In this document: piece by piece, positions 46,089 through 58,360 of the stretch
Layout of the letters: each line of letters starts with the position of its first letter
Numbering within the stretch: position 1 is the first letter of the stretch
NCBI GenBank assembly: GCA_032719365.1
Contig: CM064870.1
Coordinates: 24,866,738 to 24,930,737, forward strand
Reading direction: 5' to 3'
DNA: 64,000 bases
From: Prinsepia uniflora
Lineage: Eukaryota; Streptophyta; Magnoliopsida; Rosales; Rosaceae
The notes under the pieces: generated by a model
Told to the model about the DNA's origin: nothing
Seen by the model: the letters and a program-made list of their open reading frames with translations, nothing else
Databases searched by the model: none
Made by a program: the position numbers and the translations under genes

Positions 46089-47243
46089 AGATTGAACATC
46101 CTTGACACGATTATTAAACGAACCAGGTTTTGATTCAACATATTTGGGTAAAACAGAGTTCATGACATGACAAGAATCCAACATGATAGAATCCATTGCT
46201 AGCCTATGGTTGCCTCTTGGTGGGACTATGTGATAGGACCCATCCCTTAAATTAATGAAAATCGGACTGGTCCTACTCCCATCTAACAACCTCTATCAGA
46301 CAAGGGATTCTTAACTAATCAAAATCCACTCCTTGTGGGACTATTGCCCACTTCCGACTTACTAACCCCGTCAAGGAATAAGTTTGCCAACCTAACTTTA
46401 GTCAATCCGTCCTTAATCGGCCTTATGCTCGTAATTACTATTTACCGAAATTGAAATGTCACACACCACCACAAATGAAATATTTAATTAATACATCTTA
46501 TTAACTTATAATCTTGCCCAATATAAACCATGAGCTCGCGTAAAGGTTTGTATTTTAGGAACATCGTCTCATAGCATTGTAATTCTATTAATTCTCTTCG
46601 TTCCATCACAGAAATCATATTGTTACCAACATAAGCATTTATCTCATGCTACTATATCATGATGGTCATTAAGGGAATGCCTAAATCAATCCATCATCTA
46701 TCTTACCATATAAACATTTTATACCAATCATTTAGCCTAGTCTTTATTTTCAAGGAACTACTATAAGATCTAATTGTGGTTCCTTAAATCCAACAACCAA
46801 ATTAAGGTATTATTTAGATACAATAATAACTTTTAGGCTTATTAGGCTAAGTGCATTAGGAACAAGCCACCTTGTCTCAAAATGCAGTAGGAATGGAAAT
46901 TTGCCTCAATGTGCACTAGGAACGGTTACACCGACAGCACTGTTGCACCATTTAACAGATGTTTTGCTTGACACCATTTATAATAGTTATATAATAGGGT
47001 ATTTTGGTTATTTTGGTCCCAATTTTCTTCATGTTCTAAGTTTTTCTAGGTTTTGAGCAAATAATAAAGATCTTCATCGCTCAGATCTTCAACAACACCT
47101 AAAGCATCATAGTAATTCGAGCACATTTCTGGGGTTTTTTTGGATCTTTGCTCTAGCTTCTTGCAGTGGATCATCCATCTCAATACTCATATGGACCGCC
47201 GCACAAGGCATTGGCACTGAAATAGAAGTCTTAGTATTCTCTA

Positions 47244-47512
47244 TCTGTGTTCAAAAGCTTCAAGGAGTCGCTTAAAGCTCTCAAGTCCAGTGAACAAGTG
47301 ATGCCTCTTGCAGAGACTTTGGGGATTACCCAGAGGTGCGTCGACTCCATTGCTTCCTAGGCCATGTCAGCCAATCCCACCCTTTTTGGTTGACCCGTTA
47401 TTGATGGACCGAATGCGAATTCAAATGTGATTTCTTCTACCTCTTCCAAATAAGAGATTTTGTGAAATGGGATCGATACTAGCGGAGGAAGAAGAAGAGG
47501 CAAACACGAAGG
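47244..47512 (+). pseudogene. Captured NPH3-domain fragment, N-terminal block
   Basis: The frame reads FKESLKALKSSEQVMPLAET, then LGITQRCVDSIAS, a stop (TAG at 47358-47360), AMSANPTLFG, a TGA where Trp is expected (47391-47393), and PVIDGPNANSN. Later WNGIDTSGGRRRG appears in a shifted frame. This is the start of the NPH3 domain (PF03000), found in BTB-NPH3 proteins that act with phototropins as CUL3 adaptors at the plasma membrane. The usual family motif LGI..RC.D.IA.KA is clear. With two stops and a frame change, it is a dead copy carried by the Pack-MULE. Confidence 0.8.
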
Positions 47513-48703
47513 ACCGAAAAATCAGACTGAACTGGAACCGAAACTGAAAAAACTGAACTGAAAGAAAACTGAAATCGAATAGTAAAAACTGAACCAAACC
47601 AAGTTTAACACGGTTATGTTTTGGTTCTTAATTTAACAAAACTGAACCTAACCAAAAAAATCGAACTAAATGAATTGGGCTTCTTTTTTTGGAAGCCCAG
47701 CCAAAGAACCAAGTGGAAGCCTCTGTTTTTGGAAGCCCAGCCCAAGAAACCAAGTTGAATTCCAGCCCAGGCCCAATTCAGAAGCAATTGTCCAACCCAG
47801 CCCCAAAAACTATGTGGAAGCCCAACCCAACCCCAGTCTTCCAAACGACGTTGTCTCCACCATAATCCTAAAAATTTTAAAACTCAGTCTAACCCAACCC
47901 TTGCTTCCATTTCGTCGTCTCTTTCATTTCCCACCTTCATCTTTTATTCTCTGCGAGAGTGCGAATAGCCATCTCTGCATTTTCCTCTTTGCTTTCGTTC
48001 TTTCTTCTCATAGAGATAAAGACAATGAATCATGATCTCATCCTCTCAACTCTTAAGCCTCTCATACCTCATGCCTCTCATCCTCACCTCCAATTCTCTA
48101 CCTCTCACTAATCTCTCTCAGTCATTTTAGTCTCCAACTCTTACTCATATCTCTCAGTCATTTCAGTCTCCAACTCTCGCTCATCTCTTTCGTTCTCGGT
48201 TTCTCACGGCCTCTGCTTATCCCTCTCATTTGGCTCACGGTCGAGCGATTGAAGGTTAGGGGAAATGGTGATCGATCGAGGGTTGAGGGAGATGGTGGGT
48301 CGAGCATTGAGGGTTGGGGGAGATGGTGATTGATTGTGGGTCGGGGGATGGATATTCTGCATCATCTTCGTCTTCAAGGACGGTGAGTCTTGATTTAGGG
48401 TTTCAAATTTTGATTTGGCATTTCTAGTTTAGGGTTTAGAATTGGGGGTTTAGATTTGGGGTCTCAATTGTTATTTCGATTTCAATTTGGAATTTACTGT
48501 TTTGATTGATGAGATTGATTGTTATTACTTTGCTAAGTTTTTTGTTTCTTGTGTTTCGATCTGCAAAAATCGAAGGTTTTTTACTCATTTAAACATGGAT
48601 GATGGATTCCGTCAAAAAACCTATTAAACCAGCTCAAAATCGAACCGAACTGGTTCGATTTTGATTTCGATAAAAAAACCAAACCGAAAAACCGATTAAC
48701 AGG
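47513..48703. mobile_element. Insertion of uncertain type within the Pack-MULE (possibly hAT-like)
   Basis: The segment separates the two NPH3 blocks. Its borders carry 'aaccgaaactg'-type and 'aaaccgaaaaaccgatt' repeats, and the right edge reads 'cgattaacaggccta'. Such tracts are common at hAT and related non-autonomous elements. The middle has a repeated 'ggaagcccagcc' word (47693, 47732). Target duplications were not resolved. The region could also be partly captured UTR. Confidence 0.35.
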
Positions 48704-48704
48704 C

Positions 48705-49447
48705 CTACCAGAAATTGCCTCCAACGTTAATATGAAGCCTAATAGGTTTTACAATCTGGCGATTTCTCTACGTAGTCAAGCTCGGCTCTTCAACGATGGT
48801 CTTTACAGAGTCGTCAATCTCTATCTCAAGGTCCGAACAAAACTCAATTAATTGACGATTTCTGAAATTAAGCTTAAGATGTGAATTTAATTACAAAATT
48901 TGAATTGTTCATTCATCTGTGCAGGCTCATCCATGGATATTGGAGCCGGAGTGCGAGAGGATCTGTGTCATTTTAAACTGTAGAAGCTGACGCTCAATGC
49001 TTGCACGCATGCGGCGCAGAACGAATGGCTACCACTACGTGCGATGGTACAAGTGTTGTTCTTCGAGCAGTTGCAACTCCGGCATGCCATCCTTGGGACA
49101 CTGCAGCTCCTCCACCAGAGTTTGCCAGACCGTCTGTATTGCGACGCAGAGAAGAGGAGGAGGATGACGATGACGCAGAGGCACATGCGGAGGAAGATGA
49201 GGATAGGATGGCACAAGTAGAAGAGTGTGGCGGCACGTGGCGGGCGGCAGTGAGGGAGAATCATGTGTTGCGCTTGGACATGGATAACATAAGGACGCGG
49301 GTACACCAACTAGGGCGGGAATGCTCCATCATGAAAAAGGTGATCGAGAAGATTGATAAGCTAGGTACACCAGCTAGAGCGGGCAGCTGGAGTTTTTCAT
49401 TGACCAGACACCTTCATTGGGAGGACGATGATGATCAGGCACCTAGA
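48705..49447 (+). pseudogene. Captured NPH3-domain fragment, C-terminal block with one intron
   Basis: Exon 1 (48705-48830) reads EIASNVNMKP and DGLYRVVNLYLK. An intron of 94 bases (48831-48924, gt...cag) follows. Exon 2 starts AHPWILEPECERICVI and, after a frame break near 48980, continues KLTLNACTHAAQNEWLPLR and VQVLFFEQLQLR, the most characteristic NPH3 signature. A later frame holds an acidic stretch and a coiled-coil tail (IMKKVIEKIDKL near 49330). The retained intron shows capture from genomic DNA, not from mRNA. The middle of the NPH3 domain is missing between this and the block at 47244. Confidence 0.85.
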
Positions 49448-51155
49448 TAGGGAAGATTGGTTGTGTGGGTTGGGGGATTGGATAAGTGTTTATTAGTTTT
49501 CTCTTAAAAAAGAAAATAATAAAATTTTTAACCAAATACATCAAATGTCTAAATTACCCATAAAATTTGTAATATGACTGCAACGTCATCAATTTTCACG
49601 GCGTTAATAACAGAGATAGACGGATGGTGCAGCAGTGCTGACAATGTAGCCATTCCTGGTGCACATTGAGGCAAATTTCCATTCATGTTGCATTTTGAGA
49701 CAAAGCGGCTTGTTCCTGATGCATTTAGCCTAATAAGCCTAACTTTTATTGTTTATAAAAATATAAGTTTCCATAAATCCTTACGTACATCCCTTACTTC
49801 CAATTCTTAATCCCATTTATGTTTGGTAAGGAAATATTCTTCGATGAATTATTCCTTATCCCTTTAGTTTAATTCTCATACTTTGTATCACTAATTCTAT
49901 AATTTAATTATCAAACCATTATTAAAGTACTTATTCGTTAAATATCCACAATCTTTATCTAACCAATTCACACAACATTATCAAATATTTAAACTACTTC
50001 CATAATACCTATACAACAATTTTGTGTAGATTACCAATCCACAAAAGTGCCTAAAAATATGTTTGTAACTTATACAGAGTTTTAATACACTTTAAAAGGG
50101 TATTCAAGTAACCATTTATAACAAAAATTCACTTTTTAATTAGATATAACCTATTTCACTGAAAATTTAGATGAAGTTCAATTAACTCAATTTCAATACC
50201 ACTAAACTCAAGATAAAATCATAAATATTTTTCGTGTTGAAACCAACGCGAGGAAACGTCGAACGCACCCCCACGCGCCACCTCCAGCCTCTGCGCATGG
50301 TGGTCATGCACCGATGATAAGAGTTGTCTTCCAGACTCATTTTTTGGGCGACCCGGCCGGTTCTCTGCCATTTCAAGTCCGTTTCCCTTGTTCTAACCAT
50401 CAATCTTCATCTGACCTTGCTATGGAGAAGTTCTATGATGTTAAAAATGGAAAATACCTTAGTAAACTCATTGTTCAAGTCTTACCATGTTTCAGCCATG
50501 GCTTCCCAGCCATGTTCTGAACCCGTCCCGTGACAAAGCTTTTATCCAATGGTCCTAGGACGATCGCATGACCCTCTAGACGATGTTAGTACCCTACTTT
50601 CGAGTTTCCATGCCTAGAACTGGAAACCCGAAGCAGGATCTTTACGGGTTTCACGTCGTTCTCACTATTTCCTATATCCTCTGCTTCTCCTCCTCTCAAT
50701 TTTCTCTTCCAGCTCATCATAACTTCCTCTCTTCTTTCTCATTTCATGCTTTCTCCCTCGTTAACGTCCCTTTCTTCCAGCTCACTAGGCATTGATCCTC
50801 CCATCACTGAATGCTTCCTCTTCCTTCTTGATATTCTTATAGCCAAATATGTCGGTGGGGGAGAAAGATTGAGAAAACTAAAGGCAATTCTAGAATTTTC
50901 TAGGTCCACTACGTAAAATTACCAAAATGCCGTTTAAGCAAAAAATTACCATAATGCCCCTAATCATTTCTAACCCATAACGAGCTTATCCTAACTCTTT
51001 TTTCGACATGCAGTCTGTCTATGTACTCAAGAGACCAAGACCTTCGTAATGGTCTTCTCGAAATTTCTAAAAGATGTTCCGATCAAAAGTCAACACTTCC
51101 ACTTTCAAGGGCAAAATAGTCATTTTTCATTTTCTCGAATATCCGGGGTGTTACA

Positions 51156-51361
51156 CTATGGGGGCATCTTATCGAAATCAATCGACCGTTCTAATCGCTT
51201 TCTTTTATTATACGTATTAATAGGTCGCATATGCAAAAAATTGGTCAATTTAGGAATTCTAGGACTAAGTAACAAGGCGACATGATTCGATGGTTACAAA
51301 AAGTTTTATTGACAATCATACCACTTTAACTCTTCAAAATTTGAAGATTTTAGATGCATAA
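51156..51361. repeat. ~340-bp satellite, partial monomer (segment 1)
   Basis: It contains 'gattcgatggttacaaaa', 'ctttaactcttcaaaatttg' and 'aatcaatcgaccg', matching the tandem monomers at 56769-57690 in order and spacing. It is cut on the left by the family C LTR (target CTATG) and on the right by the LTR at 51362. Confidence 0.75.
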
Positions 51362-52599
51362 TGACAGGAACCTCCTTGAAATCACCCTTGATTATCTCGA
51401 GAGGATCTGTTCCCGTCTAACACTGACACAAATTAAAATATCTACCAGAACCTACTCTGGTTAACAAGTGCGCAGACCCACAGAATTTCCTCAGCCTCAA
51501 TACAACCCCCGTCCCAAGATCAACTTGCAGGGTGCTAAAACCAATTAAAACTATGAGTGGACGAAAAATAAAGCCTTTTAAAACTAGTTTCTGAAATCAA
51601 CCTTTAAACCCTCAGCTTTATGAGAACATGCATGCATAAACATATGAAATTACAAAAATTCCCTTGGCTCACATTTCTCTTAAAACCCTGGTTGCAAATC
51701 CTTTTGAAATCCCCTGGATACACCACAAGTCAATAAAAGTCAAACCTGGTCCCGCTGGTCCAACTAGCCACAAAAGTCAAACTTTGTCTCGCTGGTCCAA
51801 CCAGCCCGCTAGTCCAACAGCCATCCCATCTGTACTACCAGTAGACAACCCCCGGATCCTATGAAGTCCAACTTCTTTGACACGTGTCGAGTCCAACTTC
51901 GACTACGACCGAGTCCGTCTCTGGGAATCCTCCGAGTCTAACTCTAGAATGGCGATCCAATCGCCTGAGGTTGACAAAACCAGAAAAAAATTTCCTAAAA
52001 TGCATTTTAACTCGAGCACCAAACCAAGACATTTACCTCCCGGCCACCAGCCCAAAATCTGATTCCAAAAACCACCATAAAAACCTGTGTCCAAAACTAC
52101 AACCGAACATCCATATATACCAAAAATCCAGCAGTTATCCAGACCTCATTCAAAATCATATAACCAAATCATAAGCATCAAAACCATATTATAAAACCAT
52201 ATAAATATGTAAATATGCATGCATCATAGTTATGAAAGAAAATGTCCACTCATAGTATCACTGATGGCTGAAATTTCAAGCCATAAGCTAATCTGGCGCC
52301 TTTAGGGCATCCTGGCCTATCAAAGTCACACTCGGGGGTCACCAACAATCCATATAAACTTATATGTGAAACCCCCATAAACTTTGGAACCAAAAAAACG
52401 TCTTGAACATGCTTTCTAAGTAGAACAATGCCCAAAACTACCATTAAACGACCTCTGATCGACCTGAAACTATCACCATTGGATTCAGGACGTCAAAAAA
52501 TTTCAAACAAGGCCGGTTTCACCTTGAAATTCCCACCCATACGCCGCCACACATTGGTCAAAGTTCTGGTCAATGCCTACGCGCCGCTTCTACGCATGT

Positions 52600-52850
52600 G
52601 ATGTCAACCGCTGACGTCACCTACTAACGTTAGCCCTAGGTCTGACGTGGCACCAGATAGTTTGACATACTTTCCATGTGGCACCACCCAGCACATGCCA
52701 CGTCGCACCACAAGCCACCTGCCATATGGCACCTGACACCTTATGAAAACCCTACCATGTGGCATCGTGACACATGACACCCTACCATGTGGCACTAACC
52801 ATCCCCTGCCATGTGGCACTTTCCATGTGTCAGATGTTGTCATTATTATG
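52600..52850. promoter_or_regulatory. Array of CCATGTGGCAC / TGACGTCA words in the LTR
   Basis: 'tgccatgtggcac', 'accatgtggca' and 'gctgacgtca' recur at least eight times in 250 bases. It is a decayed version of the CACGTG arrays in the LTRs at 13407, 23675 and 54019 (CACGTG has become CATGTG in most copies, as expected from CpG decay). Confidence 0.5.
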
Positions 52851-53253
52851 TCACCTAATGATGTCATCATGACGTTAGCTGGTATCATTGACTCGACGGA
52901 GAAAACTGCCGAACCTTTGTGGCCGCCGTCGCAATTGGTCGAAAAACCCCAATAAAGCCTGAAACTTCATATCTCCATATCTCAACCAAATTGGATGTTC
53001 TAATAGTTAAAATTCATCTACTCAAGCCCTGGAATCCAAAACTAAAACCAACATTGAGAAATAATACCTAGATTCAAAGATATGAGCTCCCAAAGTTTCG
53101 GCCAAACATTCCTTCCTTACCACGACCACCACCAGCCCATTTCACCTTCCAAACCTAGTCCATTGTGATCGTGAGAGTCCCAAGAACATGATCCCAACCT
53201 CAGTTCCCTCTCAAAAACCCTCAAACTGGAGATGGAAAATCAAAGGGTGTATT

Positions 53254-54018
<765 letters not shown>

Positions 54019-54194
54019 TGTAACGACCCAGACCTTAATTATGTGATTAATGAGATTTTTTGGGATTTTTCAGAGATTTATCGATAATTATTTAGCTTGT
54101 TGGATGGTTTTACCCTTGGGAGTACGCATGGCTTACGAAATAGGGGAAGGGCATTTTGGTCACATGGAAATTATGGATATTTTAGGTTGTGTGG

Positions 54195-54895
54195 ATAGTA
54201 GGGATGGGCATATAGAACCAAAAAACTGAAACCATATCATTCCAGATCAGATCAATCCGAAAAAATACCGAATAGTAAAACCGATGTGATGATCGATACC
54301 GATTCAAGTCGGTACGATTTCGATTTCGAGGTTTTGAAAAATTGTCTCGTACCAATACAGAACCGAATTATCATTTCTATTTTTTAAAATAACTAAAACT
54401 ATTTTCCTATTGGTTGATATAGCAATCATATACTAAAAACTATTATGAGTTCTTTGTGGCCTAATGATAATAAATTTATCTAATTAAAATTATCTTTTCT
54501 ACCATACTTGAAAATAGTATTGTTGGACTACATTAGAAACTATTTTTCTTAACCTAAATACTAACAACACAAGTAGTCACCTAAGGAGTTGGCATCATAA
54601 TTCCTCGTTAATAATAGAAACAAAAAGCTTGCTAACTGAGTATTTGTTACACTAAAAACCATAATTCCTCATTAGCATTCACCTAAATCCTAAATCCATA
54701 AAATTTTGGCTCAAAACCGAAACCATACTGAAATCATACTGAATTTAATCGGTACGGTATGATCTGGTATCAATTTCAAATTATGGAATATCGAACCGTA
54801 CCGAACCGATCGTACCAAACCGATTAAAATTAAATGATATGATTTCGATATCACCAAATATCATATCTTTTGGACCAAACGAACGTTGAAATCTA
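54195..54895. mobile_element. hAT-like non-autonomous insertion (tentative)
   Basis: The segment begins 'tagggatgggcatatagaac' and ends near 'gaaatctatccttggg'. Near each end are inverted runs built on 'accgaa', 'cggtacg' and 'gaaccgtaccgaacc'. 'Gggatgggca' is a frequent start of plant hAT-type miniature elements. The two ends pair poorly and I found no 8-bp duplication, so type and limits are uncertain. Confidence 0.4.
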
Positions 54896-55244
54896 TCCTT
54901 GGGAGTCCACGATCACGTAGAGCTAAGTTTTGAAGGTGGAACGGCTTGGTGGTCGACAGTGTGAGAGAGGAAGGGTTGGCCAAAACTTTGGGGGCTTGGA
55001 AACCAAGTAATATTTCTCAATTATGATCTTTTATTTGGATTCCTTGGATTGAGTAGATGAATTTTGACTATTAGAACATCCAATTTGGTTGAGAAATGAA
55101 GGAGATATTGAAGGTTGAAGTTTAGGAATCCAAAGGCGATTTTCCAGCCAGCCTAGGCCGCTGCCACAGTGGCGGCCACAACATGATGACAGGGGGCCAG
55201 CCTAGGCACCGTCTTTTCCAGCGAGTGGGTGTTTTAAGTATGAT

Positions 55245-55520
55245 GTCATGATGATGTCACTTGGTCACATCAGCAGACATGTGGCAGAGGGCAGTTGGTA
55301 CCATGTGATAAGGTGCCACATAGGTTGTCAGGTGCCACGTGGTAGGGGTGTCACGTGGCAGGTTGTCAGTGATCCACTTGGCAGGGGGTACCAAATGGAA
55401 AAGGCTAGGGGTGCAACATGGCATGTTTTAGGAGGTACCACGTGGTAGAGTTGTTAGGTCCACGTGGCAGGGTTGCGTTAGTTAGGGATGACGTCAGCAG
55501 GTGACGTAAAGTGCGTGGAA
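55245..55520. promoter_or_regulatory. CACGTGG / TGACGTCA array in the LTR
   Basis: 'gccacgtggta', 'gtcacgtggca', 'taccacgtggt', 'tccacgtggca' and 'gatgacgtcagcagg' recur within 275 bases. It is the forward-strand counterpart of the array at 52600-52850, located in the same position upstream of the first GTGAGTGGAC arm. Confidence 0.5.
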
Positions 55521-56768
55521 TGGCGTGTGGGTTGACCGTCAGCCTTTGATAGGTGTGTGGCGGTGCATCAGCAAGAGTTTTGAGGTAGGGTAGGTCTTGT
55601 TCAAAAGGTTTCAACGTCCTGAATACAGTGGCAGTGTTTTCAGGTCGATCGGAGGTAATTTGAGGGTATTGTTGGGCATTTTTCTCTTCATTTAGCATGT
55701 TCAAGACGATTTTTCGGTTCTAGATTTTGTGGGGGTTTCACATATAGGTTTATATGGATTGTTGGTGACCCCCAAATGAGGCTTTGACCTGCTAGGACGC
55801 CCCAAAGACTTCATATTAGGTTATGGTTCGGGAGTTGGGCAATCAGCGATATTGTGAGTGGACAATTTTTTTATAACTATGATGCATGCATATTTACATA
55901 TTTATATGGTTTTATTCTATACTTTGGATGGTTATTATTTGGTTATGTGATTTGAAATGATTTCTGGATAAATGCTGGGTTTTGGTACATACATGTTGTG
56001 GTTTTCTGGGCACAGGTTTTATGGTAGTTTTGGAAACCGAATTTTGGGCTAGTGCTCGGGTTGGCAAAAGTATTTTGGTAACTATTTTATGGTTTGGTCA
56101 ACCTCATGCGATTTGATCGCTATTCTGGAGTTGGACTCCGATGATTCCCAAGGATGGACTCGGACGTGGTTTGAGTTAGACTCTGCAAAATCTGTGGTTT
56201 TCTACTGATAGTACAGAGAGAATGCTAGATAAACTAGCGGGATGGTTGGACCAGCGGGATGAGGTTTGACTTTTATTGCTTATTGTGTTCAGGGTTTTCA
56301 TCATGGTTTATAACCGAAGTTTTCAGGGAAATGTGGGCTAAGGGCATTTATGTATTTTCATATGTTTATGCATGCATGTTTTTTTTTTTAAACAGAGGGG
56401 CTAAAGGATAATTTCAGAAAATGGTTTTTCAAAGGCTTTATTTTTTTTCCACTCACAGTTTTAATGGTTTTGGTACCCTCCAGATTGAACAAGGGACATG
56501 GGCTGTGTTGAAGCTGAGGAATTTTTGTGGGTCTGCGCACTATCGCTAACCATGGTAGGTTCTAGTAGTCTTCAATTTCATGTCTAGTGCTTTGGGTATG
56601 TATTATTTTATGGTTTACGTTTATGATTGACACGTAGGGTTATTCCTTGTCTGACACTTGGTTTGTATTATAATCGGATTGAGGGTACTTTGGGAATTTT
56701 AAAGAGTTTTGGTCAGACGGAAATAGGTCCTCTCACGAGAATCGAGGGTGATTTAGGGGAGGGTCCTG

Positions 56769-57690
56769 TAAAAAAATAGCCAATTTCAAAATTCCCGGTC
56801 TAAGCAGCAGTGTGACACAATTCGATGGTTACAAAATATTTTTTGACCATCGGACGGCTTTAACTGCTCAAAATCTGGAGATTTTGGATGGGTAAGGTTT
56901 AGGCACTTATAATCACAAAATGAATGGTCTCAATCTTGAAAATTTGATCGTCTGAATATCGTTTGAACTAAAACTTTGAGAAACATATTGATATATACTT
57001 AAAAGTGTTTGATGAATAAGATAATTTTACAATTTAAAATAATTTTTGAAATCAATCTACCGATCTAACCATCCACATTTATTGTACGCACTCATAGATC
57101 ACTTACGCCAAAAATTAGCCAATTTTGAATTTATGGGAATAATTTATAGTGCGACTTAACTTGATGGTTACAAAACATTTTTTGACGATCATATGGTTTT
57201 AACTCCTCAAAATTTGAAGATTTTCGACGGATAAGGTCTAGGCACGTAAAGTCAAAAGTGAACGGTTTCGATCTTGAAAATTTGGTCGTCAGAATATCAG
57301 TTGAATAAAAACTTTGGAAAACATATTGAAATATGTCTAAAGTGTTTAAAGTCTTTGTTGAATAAGATGATGTTACGATTTTAAATAACTTTTGAAATCA
57401 CTCGACCAATCTAACCATTCAAATTTATTGTACATACTCATAAATCGCTTGTGCCAAAAATTAGCTAATGGTGAAATCCATGGACTAAGTAATGGTGCAA
57501 CACGATTCGATGGTTACAAAATCTTTTTCGACAATCATACATCTTTAACTACTCAAAATCTAGAGATTTTGGATGGGCAAGGTCTAAGCATGAAAAATTA
57601 CAAAATGAAAGGTCCCGATTTTGAAATTTCAATCGTCTAAATAGCAGTTAAATCAAGACTTTGAAAAGCGCACTGAAATATATATTTTTC
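56769..57690. repeat. ~340-bp satellite (segment 3), ~2.7 monomers
   Basis: 'gatggttacaaaa' recurs at 56824, 57163 and 57509, giving monomers of 339 and 346 bases. Each monomer also carries 'tttaactcctcaaaatttg', 'gaaaatttgatcgtctgaa' and 'ccaatctaaccattc'. Monomers look roughly 75-85% alike by eye, a diverged and probably old array. No coding is present. Confidence 0.88.
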
Positions 57691-58019
57691 ATCCGATAAG
57701 AAATTCATTGGATGAAGGGAAAAAATTACACATTATAGTTAACAATGGACCCCATTTAAATCTTACCTTAAAACTCACTAGTTAGGAAAATATAGTCGAG
57801 AAAAAAGAGTGCCCACCCTCTAGTCATCGATAACAACCAAACAAACAGCTCTAAACAAATGAGTTTGAAAGTTAACGCCCCAAAAAACAAAACCTGAAGC
57901 ACAGCCTTAGACACTAACCACCACCATCAGATACGCACCAATCTCCATTTTCTAACATCACCAAGGAAGAGCAGAAAAAGTCCCTGCCCTTGCACCGACC
58001 AAAAACAGACACCAGCATT
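57691..58019. other. Unassigned sequence next to the satellite
   Basis: No frame or element end is supported. It may be the 3' flank of the RNase H remnant that follows. Confidence 0.4.
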
Positions 58020-58360
58020 CCTAATCAATGTGCTCCTTCGCCAGAGTTCCAATAAGCCACGGCGGGGCAGAATCAAATTATATTTGAGGCGTTTGAGACC
58101 TCAGACCTTGTTAGGCATAGGCATGCGCTGCCTTATTACCTTAGTGATGCTGAAAAATAGCTTAAGTGACCTTTAACAGATTCATTAACCACATAATATT
58201 ATATCACTCACCAAAACACTATTCTCATTCCTGCGGCTCTGACTTTCCTTGAGCGCACTTACCACTTGCATAGCATCCACCTCAATGATCAAATTTTGCA
58301 GCCCCGGTCGCTGTACCAACAATAGCCCTTGACACACGACTAGGAGCTCTATTGCTTATG
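58020..58360 (-). pseudogene. RNase H-like domain remnant (LINE or related retroelement)
   Basis: Read from 58360 downward, one frame gives AIELLVV, then QRPGLQNLIIEVDAMQVVSA and LKESQSRRN, then NSVLVSDI. Further on AAHAYAQQGL-like sequence and DSAPPWLIGTL appear in shifted frames. The pattern (a helix, I.EVD..QVV.AL, then a helix and a late His/Ala motif) is the plant RVT_3/RNase H type (PF13456), seen at the end of LINE polyproteins and in retrocopies. RNase H removes RNA from RNA-DNA hybrids. The reverse transcriptase part was not found, and stops break the frame. Confidence 0.5.

Larger units (their letters stand above)
46836..49739 (+). mobile_element. Pack-MULE carrying NPH3 gene fragments (2.9 kb)
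   Basis: The 9-bp target duplication TAACTTTTA is perfect (46827-46835 and 49740-49748). Terminal inverted repeats of about 135 bases (46836-46970 and 49605-49739) start GGCTTATTAGGCTAAGTGCA on the left and GGCTTATTAGGCTAAATGCA on the right (complement). They share inner words such as 'gcctcaatgtgcac'. There is no transposase. Instead it carries two blocks of an NPH3-family gene, with a foreign insertion between them. The first bases of the terminal repeat resemble those of the MULE at 34977. Confidence 0.93.
46231..51155 (-). mobile_element. Family C solo LTR (~2.0 kb), interrupted by a Pack-MULE
   Basis: On the + strand it starts TGATAGGACCC and ends GGGGTGTTACA. Perfect repeats CTATG flank it (46226-46230 and 51156-51160). 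The LTR is split at 46835/49740 by a 2.9-kb MULE. Landmarks shared with 12212 are 'ggtcctactccc', 'agacaagggattc' and 'cccgtcaaggaataag' on the left, and 'ggaaacccgaagcaggatc' and 'ccaaaatgccg' on the right. The GTGAGTGGAC arms of families A and B were not found in it. Confidence 0.92.
54019..56768 (+). mobile_element. Family B LTR with an internal insertion
   Basis: It starts TGTAACGACCCAGACC, matching the inverse of the LTR end at 61261, and ends near 'ggtcctgta' (about 56768). Arms are TGTGAGTGGAC (55853-55863) and TCCACTCACAG (56448-56458). ATGCATGCAT lies near 55883 and near 56369. Both flanks are the same satellite, so it inserted into the array. The right terminus is damaged and no 5-bp duplication of TATAC is visible. 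About 0.7 kb (54195-54895) has no counterpart in the LTR at 59175. Confidence 0.8.

Noticed and set aside
45684..46289. Frames of 111 and 141 codons over the LTR end
   Set aside because: They cross the solo LTR boundary and its target duplication, share no motif with any family I know, and overlap each other on opposite strands.
47358..47375. TAGGCC... taken first as a hAT terminal repeat
   Set aside because: The stretch continues the NPH3 reading frame (TAG in place of a Lys codon), so it is gene-derived.
49001..49450. 149-codon frame as a new gene
   Set aside because: Most of it is the NPH3 fragment read partly in a shifted frame; only its tail is in the original NPH3 frame.
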